From the NCBI GenBank assembly GCA_027924585.1, contig BSBM01000036.1, positions 6,875,001 to 6,939,000 of the forward strand: a DNA stretch of 64,000 nt, written 5' to 3'. Made by a program: the position numbers and the translations under genes. The notes under the pieces are model-generated. The model had not been told where the DNA came from, ran no database searches, and worked only from the letters and a program-made list of their open reading frames with translations. Source of the DNA: Larix kaempferi. Taxonomy: Eukaryota > Streptophyta > Pinopsida > Pinales > Pinaceae. Shown here in pieces: positions 11,866 through 20,984 of this stretch. Positions within the stretch are counted from its first letter, which is position 1, and each line of letters opens with the position of its first letter.

Positions 11866-12290
11866 GTAGACATGATGTCTCCGATAATGAAGTCCTGAAT
11901 GAACAGGTAGGGGATTGTATCATCCCCGGACTGAGGTCCCAGAATTGAACCGTAGACATGATGTCTCCAATATTGAAGTCCTGAATGAACAGGTAGGGGA
12001 TTGCATCGTCCCCGGACTGAGGTCCCAGAATTGAGCCGTAGACTGGGTCGCCGATAATGAAGTCCTGAATGAAAAGGTAGGGGATTGCATCGTCCCCGGA
12101 CTGAGGTCCCAGAATTGAGCCGTAGACTGGGTCTCCGATAATGAAGTCCTGAATGAACAGGTAGGGGATTGTATCTTCCCCGGAATGAGGTCCCAGAATT
12201 GATCCGTAGACTGATGTCTCCGAGAATTGAAGATAGGACTGCATCGTCCCTGGACCTTGGTTCTAAATGTATGTGATGGGATTGCATCGT
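11866..12290 (+). repeat. 84-86-bp minisatellite, 4 copies plus degenerate tail
   Basis: Units begin with GTAGAC(A/T) at 11866, 11952, 12038, 12122 and 12206 (spacing 86, 86, 84, 84). Each carries GTCTCCGATAATGAAGTCC-like and CCCCGGACTGAGGTCCC-like segments. The longer unit looks like the 67/69-bp unit enlarged by an insertion. The tail to about 12410 degenerates. Confidence 0.9.
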
Positions 12291-12436
12291 CCCTAGACAT
12301 AAGACTTGTCTTAAAGTGATAAGGATTGATCATCCTGGAACTTGATCTGGATTGTATCATCCATGGACCTATGTCCTAAAGAGAGCGGGATTGATCATCC
12401 TGTAATATGATCGTGTGTGTTGCAGGGTATGCTGCT

Positions 12437-12705
12437 ATGTATTAGTGAGAATACATGCTATTGATGATAGATGTATTAGTGAGAATACATGCTTTTGATG
12501 ATAGATGTATTAGTGAGAATACATGCTTTTGATGATAGATGTATTAGAGAGAATACATGCTTTTGATGATAGATGTATTAGTGAGAAAACATGCTTTTGA
12601 TGATAGATGTATTAGTGAGAATACATGCATTTGATGATATATGTATTAGTAAGAATACATGTTTTGATAGATGTATTGGTGAGAATACATAATTTTGATG
12701 ATACT
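12437..12705 (+). repeat. 34-bp minisatellite, about 8 copies
   Basis: Unit ATGTATTAGTGAGAATACAT followed by GCTTTTGATGATAG, starting at 12437 and repeating every 34 bases. ATGTATT...AATACAT gives each unit a small dyad (GTATT/AATAC), so a single strand could form a short hairpin per unit. Confidence 0.9.
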
Positions 12706-12755
12706 TGTATTAATGAGGATACTTGTATGTATATGTGTATTGGTGTGGATACTAA

Positions 12756-12885
12756 TACAGATGATCTAGATGCTGTAGATCGAGATGATCCAGATGTTGT
12801 AGATCAAGATGATCCAGATGCTGTAGATCAAGATGATCCTGATGCTGTAGATCGAGATGATCCAGATGCTGTAGATCGAGATGAT
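12756..12885 (+). repeat. 24-bp minisatellite, about 5 copies
   Basis: Unit GATGATCCAGATGCTGTAGATC(A/G)A repeats every 24 bases. In one frame it would read as an acidic octapeptide repeat (DDPDAVDQ), but no start or flanking gene supports translation. Confidence 0.9.
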
Positions 12886-13045
12886 CGTGCGATGACGATG
12901 CTGATGATCATGCAATGACGATGCTGATGATCGTGCAATGACGATGTTGATGATCGTGCGATGACGATGCTGATGATCGTGCGATGACGATGCTGTTGAT
13001 CGTGCGATGACGATGCTGATGATCGTGTGATGACGATGCTGACAA
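12876..13045 (+). repeat. 23-bp minisatellite, about 7 copies
   Basis: Unit GATGATCGTGCGATGACGATGCT repeats every 23 bases and directly follows the 24-bp array, which it partly resembles (shared GATGATC). The long minus-strand open frame over it is a chance result. Confidence 0.9.
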
Positions 13046-13273
13046 TCATGAGGATTCAGATATTGATGTTGCTACAGCTGTTTAGGTGCTGCAGAAGATA
13101 AAGACTCAATACTGAAGATGTTGATGTTCCAGTATTGAAGATGTTCTAGTAACTGGTTGAGTTATTGATGATGTTGAGAAAGCTTCCAATGATTTATAGA
13201 TGTATCATGTATGATGTTGATGACTCCTTGCTTGTGCAGATGTTGTTATAATATCCTTCTCATTAAGGGGGAG
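13046..13273 (+). other. Copia-A 3' end of internal region with polypurine tract
   Basis: No gene. The last bases, 13265-13273 (AAGGGGGAG), form the polypurine tract immediately before the 3' LTR. Confidence 0.8.
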
Positions 13274-13878
13274 TGTTGAGATATTGTAACTTCAAAGAAT
13301 ATTATATTTGTACTTTATTATTCCGGAGATGTTTCATTCCTCCGTGAAGATCTCATTGCATATCCGGAGATGTTTATTCCTCTGTCAGAATGTGGTAACT
13401 TGGGTTATTAGACTTCCCTAGTGGGGGTCGGCATTGTATGTGTTATGTGGGTCAAAAGGGTTGTTAGACCACACTAGTGGGGTCGGCTCAATCAATTATA
13501 ATAGGGTATTTAACCCAATGGTTAAATACGAGCCTACATGTACTTGTGTAAAAGATATGTCAGAGTAGTGTATAAATAGAGGAGGTGTATTCCTCATTTC
13601 ATACACTCACACACTTGAGAGAGGCGCACTTGTGGAGGAGAGGTCTGCTATGGTGGAGGAGGAGATCATGTCTTTGGTTTGCATCTTTGTATATTGCTGG
13701 TCATCTATATTGAGGAAGCTTTACTGGGTTTTCTACCCCATGAGGGTTTCCTAGGATAAATCTGTGTCTCTTGTGTTTATGCTATGCTTGTTGTTTCTTC
13801 AGTGATCCTGTATATGCTATTATTGTGAAATGGAATGTAATGCTACTATTTTCTGTCTTAGCATATTGAATCTTAACA
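13274..13878 (+). repeat. Copia-A 3' LTR
   Basis: 605 bp, same length as 89-693, ending TTAACA, then the target duplicate CCTAT at 13879-13883. It carries the same TATAAATAG promoter-like element as the 5' copy (near 13571). Confidence 0.95.
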
Positions 13879-13883
13879 CCTAT

Positions 13884-14478
13884 TAGTTGATGATTTTATT
13901 TGACCGCTAGTGGTGTGTAGATGTCATCTAGGACCCATTAGCCACCTAATGCGCCTTACATGAATGATTTTAGGACCACCAGAGTCAGTTCCATATATTA
14001 TAGGAGCTAACCTAGTGACTCAGTTCTGTCCAACTGAGTTACACTTGAGCTCCTAACCCTGATTGGGGGTTTTAGCTCCAATCACCACTAATTGTGATCT
14101 AATGCACACTTTTCTAATATTTGCATGAAAAATTCACAATTATTCCCTCCTTGGTCAGTTAACTGACAATAGCTTCAATTAACTGAGTTTTGGTTGATTT
14201 GATTAGAGTTTGGGACTTTTAGATCACTCTAGTGGTGACAATTCCTATGCTAGACTGACATGCATTCGAATTTTCCTAGGTTAATAGAATTCTCTCCATT
14301 GTAACATATCTTTTGTTTATACTGATTAATGGATCATAACACTCATTTATGTTTCAATATGAGTTCCAATGCATGATTAATTTTATTGGTCATGTCACTG
14401 CAATTCATATTTTCTTCTCATTCTTTTCACTGTGGGGTATTCTTAGCTCTATGATCTATTGTGTTCTCTAATTTCACA
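13884..14478 (+). repeat. Right part of the LTR split by Copia-A
   Basis: The sequence resumes after the Copia-A target duplicate and ends in TTTCACA, directly followed by a primer-site sequence. This is how a 5' LTR ends. No other copy of this LTR is visible in the window. Confidence 0.6.
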
Positions 14479-14490
14479 TGGTATTAGAGC
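14479..14490 (+). promoter_or_regulatory. Primer-binding site (initiator Met tRNA type) of the outermost element
   Basis: TGGTATTAGAGC, identical to the Copia-A primer site and with no spacer after the LTR. It could belong to host Gypsy H, whose gag tail appears at 19235. However, RT motifs of H look Athila-like, a group more often primed by tRNA-Asp, so it could instead mark an unrelated Copia 5' end. Confidence 0.7.
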
Positions 14491-14737
14491 TTAGAGAGCG
14501 TAGGTTGAGAAATTTATTTCAGTAGTACACCAGAAATCCTAGTTCCATTGCATTGAATTCACTGGAGAAATACTTTGAGGTCTAGTCAGGTGTGAAGGAT
14601 CCAGATAAAAGTTCCTATTGTCCTAAAGCAGTGCTCAGTAGAAGTTTATCTCCAAATTTGAGAGTTTTTTCGAGGACTTTGAAGGTTTTTCAATGCAGCA
14701 GTAGTAGTCGTTTTAGTTTGTATTTGCTCCAGCAGTT
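14491..14737. other. Junction region between the LTR/primer site and element Z
   Basis: About 250 bases without a supported gene. The left part should be leader of the plus-strand element and the right part the 3' flank of the Z ORF. No Z LTR terminus (TGTAATGTCCC) is visible here, so a deletion has probably removed the Z 3' LTR and the 5' part of H gag. Confidence 0.45.
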
Positions 14738-17059
14738 TCACATAGAGAATTTGAATGTTCCTTTGTCTCCAAGGATCCTCCTCCCTTCCCAATATTGCTT
14801 GTCCTCAAGCAATTTTAAACATGGGTATTGAAGAACCCGCTTTCTATATAATTCTTTGAAGTTGCCATTGAATTGCCCAACCTTGAGTCTTTCAGTTTCC
14901 ATGAAGATTTTAGAGAGGAACCACCATGCTTGCTGGTGCACTACTCTGATTAAAATCACTTTATTAAGTGGGGAATCCATCTCCCATACTACTTGCTTCC
15001 CCCAAAAAAATGAAACCAATGAGACAAAAATTATTCCAGGGTCCCATTGCTTGTATTTCACCCCAACAATGAAGAGTGCTCTCCAACCCATACCATCAGA
15101 TAGGATGATTCCTGGATCCCATTTTCTTGTATGCATTCTTCCAAACATCATGAGTACAAAATATATATCATCAAAGTACATAAATACATAATGAAAATGT
15201 ACATCACGGAGGTGCTTCATCAAAGAATCATGAAAGTGCTTGTACCTCCAAGCAAGTAGACCACGATTTTCCAAGTGCATACAAGCTTCAAGTGACCAAT
15301 CAAATCTGCTCCAATGACATAGGTGAGGATCCCATGTCCTATAATGCTGCTCCAAAAGGATGTGATATGCATCAAAATATTCAACAATGTATTCTTTCAT
15401 CCAAGAAGTGAATGAAGAATCTCCACTAAAATCTGAACCAAATAATGAGCAGAAAAAACAAGGAGACTTCAAATGAATCAAAGAAGTCTCACCCATACAT
15501 CCATGAATGTGAGAATCATAAAGATGTAACAAAGTATGTGGCTGCCAACAAAAATGTTCTCCCATCATAAATCTATTCACCCAAGTGTTGGATGAAGTTC
15601 CTCTAACATCAAATGAACCCAGTGTTGAGCAAGAAAAACCATGAGTCTTCAAGTGACTCAAATCCATATCATAGGTGCATCCATGTAGATGTGAATCATC
15701 ATAAAGTGACAAATTATGCTGTTGCAAATGTGAATAAGAATGTGCTCCAACCATGTCATCATAAAAGTTAAATCTAGGAGTTCCATACTCCTCATGTGGC
15801 ACCATCAAAAAGAACCCTTTCACCCATACTTCATTGAGACTAATACTGCAAAACATGGAATTGTAGGATGTATGAGAAAGTACTAACTCACCCAAATGAT
15901 CAAAAAGTTCAGAAGTTTCATCATGGGAAGGATCCATGTGGGTAGTATCATGCAGCTCCTTCAAAAGTGGGAAACCTTTGTCATAGATTGGTTCCAATGT
16001 AGAGGAATCATGCTCTTCTTTAAAAATTGCATAAGCTTCATCAAGATACAATTCAAGTTCCTCTTCCACCACATCAAGTGTTTGGATCTCTTCAAGTTCA
16101 TCTTCAAACACATTAAGCACATTCAAATTCCCACATTTCTCATGATCCACCATGTCATGAGAATCCTCCAAACAATCTACCATTTGACAATCTGAAACAT
16201 AGGAGGAAAAACAAGTATCTTGCAACTTTTCAAGAAGTTGCTCATTTTGAATTGTGAGCTTATGAATATCCTCATTATTCTTCAAGTATGCATCATGTAA
16301 CAATTCATTAAGCTCAAACAAATGGTTTCTATCAAAAAGCAAAGACATGAAATTACCTTTGATGTGGCACATTGCTCTTTGAATCTTCTCCATGTCTTGA
16401 AGGAAGGATGTTTCCTCCAATGAAGTAGCTCTCCAACAAGAATTTGACACCAATGCTTGAGTGTCATGGAGAATGCTGAGGGACTCGTGGATCTTCTTTT
16501 CATTCATCTTTAAGGACCCTTTAAGAAAATGAGGCTCTTGCAAATGAACCTCCTCATCTTCTTCATTTTTTCTTGGACCAACTTCATGAAGCTCAAGTGG
16601 TGATGGAGAAGTTGATCTTGGTTCTTATTCAACTGCTGCAAGGTCTTCATTATCATGCTTAATGGAACTTGGGCTTGCAGCAACACTTTCAAAAGTGATC
16701 TCTATGTCACCAACATAGAGGTGTGAGCACCCATCAGTAGGTACTCCTTCATAGTTTAAGCATCCATCAGTAGATGCTCTTTGGTTCATGTCTAAGCTAG
16801 AAGGTGTCTCGAAATGATCTTCCATATTTTCAATAGAATCTTCTTCATGATCTTGTGATGTCTCTTCCTTTTGCTCCTTCAAGCAAGCTGATGCATTTTT
16901 CCCCTTGGTTTTCTTAAAATCAATAATTTTTTCCACAAGTTCGATAGAAAACAATTCGAATCCTTCCTTAAGTTGCTTGGTCATATCTTCAAATATTGTT
17001 TTCATAATTTTTATATGCTCCTCACCATCATATGAGGCTCCCTTTTCATCCCTAGTCAT
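14738..17059 (-). pseudogene. Element Z internal ORF, 774 codons with one TAA; function unknown
   Basis: The frame runs from ATG at 17059 to TGA at 14738, broken only by TAA at 16625-16627. The N-terminal ~145 codons are charged (MTRDEKGASYDGEEHIKIMK at the start). The rest is rich in His, Asp, Leu and Trp. It contains a diverged internal duplication (DSHLHGCTYDMDLSHLKTHG and DSHIHGCMGETSLIHLKSPC) and a repeated WDPGII motif. The last residues (LEDKQYWEGRRILGDKG) recall the C-terminal tail of some plant Gypsy polyproteins. No protease, RT, RNase H or integrase motif is present, so Z looks like a non-autonomous element. It lies about 140 bases downstream, in its own sense, of the primer site at 17200-17211. 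A host gene is unlikely in this position. Product function unknown. Confidence 0.6.
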
Positions 17060-17199
17060 AGTTTCCTCAAAAAATTTGCTCTTCTTCTCCTACTTTTTTT
17101 TTTCCTCTTCAACAAAAGCACTTTTGGTTTCAATATCTAATGGTGGTACCTGAGTTCTTGTCCTCATGAATATTAGACCACATCAGGTGCCAAGATCAT
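17060..17199 (-). other. Element Z leader
   Basis: About 140 bases between the Z primer site and the first ATG at 17059. No gene is seen. Confidence 0.6.
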
Positions 17200-17211
17200 G
17201 CTCTGATACCA
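17200..17211 (-). promoter_or_regulatory. Element Z primer-binding site (initiator Met tRNA)
   Basis: Minus-strand TGGTATCAGAGC, one base after the LTR end ACATTACA. It fixes the orientation of Z as minus. Confidence 0.9.
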
Positions 17212-17212
17212 C

Positions 17213-19234
17213 TGTAATGTCCCTTGTTAGCAATTTTATTAAAATGACAATTTTTCACTTTTTCCCCTAGTTTGACCTTTGACTAGTTTTGATCTCTAGG
17301 TCCCAAATTTGCCCTAAATGATCCCAAATATTCTGAGAAGGTATATGAATGATATTAGAACATAAATATGTGTTTCATGGATGCGTTTGGACCTTTAAAA
17401 TACTTCTGCAAATCCTCTTTCAATTCTGATCAATGTAGGTAACTTTACTAGTGATTTTCCTTTGACTAGTATTGGTCTCTAGATCTCAAATTGACTCCAA
17501 ATCCCTTCAAATCTTCAAGGAATGTGTATGAATGATATTAGTACTTGAATATGATGTTTAGGGATGACATATGGCCACCAAAATACCTATTCAAACTCTC
17601 TTAATATTCTGGACCAAGTATGCAATTTTACTAGTAATTTGGGGTTCAAATCCCCCTGAGGTAAGTATTGAAAATGGCTTCCCAAATGCCTCCAAACCCA
17701 CTCAAATTTATGAACATAGGTATGTAATGTGTTAAGTATGTTATTAAGGTCTCATATGCACCATTAATGGTTTATTACAACGGTTCTCACCCTCTCCCAT
17801 TCAACTGCAAAAATCCCCAATTCGACCCTTGGGGAAATGGCACTATTTCACCTCCCAATACAACTAAACTGAGTAAAAATGCTTCAAATGCTCAAGTATA
17901 GTACATGAAACTTGTAGAAGACATCCATGGAAGTATATTGATCACAAATATATCAGAGAATCATCCATTCATTCGAAATAATCAGCATTACATTGATTCA
18001 CAACAAGGTAGTGGGGAAATGACACTGTTCTTTCATTAAAATTGAGATTTATACATTTCTACTTGGAATTTCGACCTGAAACTTTCTGGAGGTGAAGAAC
18101 AGAGTATTTAATTCATATTAAAAAATAAATGGGGCATTAGAAGCTCCCCCAAAGAGTACAATAGCTCACCAAAAATGCCCTCCCTCAAGGATCAAGAATA
18201 TGCTATAAAAAACGGAAATGGTTGAAGGAGTGAGCTGCAATAGAAGAAACCATGAGCTGCCCTGTAGCTTACACCTGCAAATAAAGACTCCATTAAAGCT
18301 CCAAATGAAAGGTCTGAATGGCCTTTCCAATTACCAACTTGGATGGGAATCTTTCACCCTCGAAATTGGCTAAGGCAAGAAACTAGTCATCCACTAGCTC
18401 TCCCTCTACACAAATGCAATTGCAAATTCTACAAATGATCAAAAGCTATTCTCATACTTCATTTCTACATTTTATAACCAACATTAGCCTTCTAAGGGTC
18501 GAAATCCTCTCAATAGATTCAATAGATTTCTATTTAGGAAATATTCCACATTTGCCACTTGTCTCCTAGTTCCAACCTTCCATCTTCTCCCAAATTCGAT
18601 TTTGAGTCTCTTTGGCTTCTCCAACTCCCAAATTCGCCTTATTTGAGCCTATTTTTGGGGATGACATGTCATAGTGTTCATATGTCAGAGGTCAGGTCTG
18701 CAATTTGTCATAGTTTTCATAGATGCTCCATCATTGGTGTCATAGGAGCTAGGGAATCTAGCCCAAGTGTCCACAAACTTCCACTTTGACTCTTTATCTT
18801 CCATGGAGGTTACCAATCATTCCCAATTCGACCTAATATGATCAATGACATATTTTATGACTTACCAACTCACCCAAGAGTGTTCACATTCCCATTAATT
18901 CGAATTTGCAAAAGAGAGATACCATGTATCATGAAAAATCAAGCTAGTGTGGGTCCCACATCCTCCATATGTCTCCAAAACCATTTGTCACCTAGGATTT
19001 CTCTTGAATTTCTTTATTAACTCTATTTATTAAATACTTGAACCCTTCTAATGTCTAAACATCATTTATTATCCCCATTATTCCAAATCCCAAAGCTTCC
19101 ACCCCAAACCTAGGAAACTAGTAATTTTCCTCCTTGGCAATTATTTGAACTTTAGCATCAATTTGACAAACTCTACTGAATAGGGACAATGTGATTAGGC
19201 CATTGTGACCCAATGCCAAATTTGGGACATTACA
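17213..19234 (-). repeat. Element Z 5' LTR, about 2.0 kb, 11-bp inverted ends
   Basis: In plus reading it starts TGTAATGTCCC at 17213 and ends GGGACATTACA at 19234, a perfect 11-bp terminal inverted repeat. The primer site beside 17213 identifies it as the 5' LTR in minus orientation. No open frame of note lies inside; 18559-18789 and similar plus-strand frames are short and unsupported. The matching 3' LTR is missing. Directly right of it, at 19235, H gag sequence begins. Confidence 0.8.
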
Positions 19235-19535
19235 ACAAGCTTATGCGCAACCATATCCTCATATTCCTAACTATCCTTACCCACCTAATGTTCAACAATT
19301 TTTTCCTGGATATGCACCTCCGTCACTACCCCCTATCCCAAATAAACCTCCTCATTTCCAAAATATGAACCCTCCAAGACCCACAATATTGCCCACACAA
19401 CCAATACCAAATCCTAACAACAAACCAACCGAAGATCTTAATAGCATTGGGTTGTTACCTCTTCCATCATATTCTATTTTGTCCACACCAATACATAAAG
19501 TTCAATTGCGGTCTGGAAGAGTCTTGCAAGATCAT
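19235..19535 (+). pseudogene. Host Gypsy H gag C-terminal fragment
   Basis: Plus-strand frame: proline/asparagine/tyrosine-rich (QPYPHIPNYPYPPN near the start) and ending VQLRSGRVLQDH. LRSGR is the conserved word at the gag/protease linker of Athila-type Gypsy elements. The frame stops at the Gypsy-C insertion (target ATCAT at 19531-19535). It continues in phase at 30930 once C and one target copy are left out. Its left edge abuts the Z LTR, so the N-terminal capsid part is absent from the window. Confidence 0.85.
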
Positions 19536-20972
19536 TGTTGGCTGCTTTCTTGGGCAGACCCGGGTTTTAATGAAGCGCAGCAACAAAACCCCTTGGCGCA
19601 CTGGCCCTCTCGGCAATGAGCTGCGCAGCAGCTCGAGGTCTCACCCGAAGTGGCTATGGGGGGGTTAAGGAATCAGGTTTCCTTAACCTGGGTGACGCGG
19701 AGATTTCTCTTCCTTGAATGGTTCCTCAGATATCGGCGGTCGGACTTTCCCGCAGGCCGCTCGGCGCAGCTGCGCGGATTCCTTCCTCGGCAGGCCTACT
19801 GCGCAGTTTCTCCTCTCTAGCGCAGAAGGCAACTATTCCTTGCGTCGACGCGCTAAATACTTCCTCGCCCTTCACATCCAGCGCAGTAACGCAGTCTTCT
19901 CTCGCAGCAGCGACCGCGCGTTACTACTTCTTCAGTACTTAACACTTATAGCTATCAAGGGACCTTTCCAACTCGCTCAAACAGTCACAAAGATAATACA
20001 GGAGTCTTGCATACACAAATAATGAACTCTAAATAGTTATCATTCACGCAAACATTATAACAAGAAGATATATGTGAAACTCATCTCCTCAAGGAAAACC
20101 ACGTCCACGGGAGTCTATATTAACCAGAAAACCATAGAGTTATACAATATGCTGCGCACACAGCTGCAGCCTTAGATCTTTACAGGAAACTCCACGCACA
20201 CAGCTGGGAGCCCTTCTCTTCACTAGTCTCTTCTCTATAGAGATTACAAAGGCGCAGACGTCACACAGACTGTCTGGCAACTCAGGGATTAGCTCCTCGG
20301 CTATCCGATTCTACTCTAGTTCTACACACAGTAGAAACATACCAAAGGACAATCAACACATGATCTATCCTCAAGAGTGTCTAACTCTTACTTGCTAGCT
20401 TTCTCTCTATCTAACATCCAACTTACTCTAGCTCTCGTTTATCCATTACAATTGTTCATATATATAGGTGGCCATGGCAGTCGCACCTTTACAAAACTGT
20501 GGGCCTTTCCCAACAGTGATTCCCAAAAACCCTAACCACGCACATGGCTAGGTGTACTGTAGGCGCCGCTTGCAGTCATGTCGCCGCTTCTTGCAGGCTC
20601 CATGAATTCTGGCGCAGATTGTGGGTATGGGCGATCGTCCTTCGCCTTCAATGCTCTGGTCTGTTGCTCCTCCTTGATCCGAGCAACCATAACTTCTGTA
20701 CTTAGCCTTTAAATGAGGGTAGCTGAGCCCTCTACTCCATCGCCTTATTTATTATGGTAGCTGAGCCACCTTCTTTCTTCGATGACGTGCGCGCGAGCTC
20801 CGCGATTTCCGGTCCATAATCTTTACTGAGCTTGTCCATCTGGCACCGTACTGCGCACCGTCTCCTTCTTGCCCAAAACTTAGTGCTTGTTCCAAATTTA
20901 GCACTTTCCTTTCATACTTGTGTTTTCCCCAAAATTCGCAGCTTTACCGCAGCTACGACCTAGGCTCCAATA
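19536..20972 (-). repeat. Gypsy-C 3' LTR
   Basis: 1437 bp, starting TGTTGGCTGC in plus reading and ending CTCCAATA. The other LTR ends CTCCAACA, so the terminal CA has become TA by a C-to-T change. It is rich in GCGCAG words. Confidence 0.96.
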
Positions 20973-20984
20973 GGCCCCTAACAC

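Larger units (their letters stand above)
89..13878 (+). mobile_element. Copia-A: LTR retrotransposon, non-autonomous remnant, interrupted by Copia-B
   Basis: Two 605-bp direct repeats (89-693, 13274-13878) start with TG and end with CA. They are flanked by the perfect 5-bp duplication CCTAT (84-88, 13879-13883). A primer site (TGGTATTAGAGC) follows the 5' LTR and a purine tract precedes the 3' LTR. Of the coding region only an eroded Copia RT/RNase H piece (9909-10870) is recognisable; no gag, protease or integrase was found. The LTRs differ at roughly 22 sites by eye (~3.6%). Copia-B sits inside at 3733-9903. About 2.3 kb of minisatellites lie between RNase H and the 3' LTR. Confidence 0.95.

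Noticed and set aside
11055-12710. Regularly spaced repeats that resemble a CRISPR array
   Set aside because: Units are directly adjacent with no unique spacers, the unit changes from 69 to 67 to 86 bp, and the context is a plant retrotransposon.
19714-20022. 102-codon frame repeated at 29666-29974
   Set aside because: Antisense frame in the Gypsy-C LTRs; shared only because the LTRs are 99% alike.
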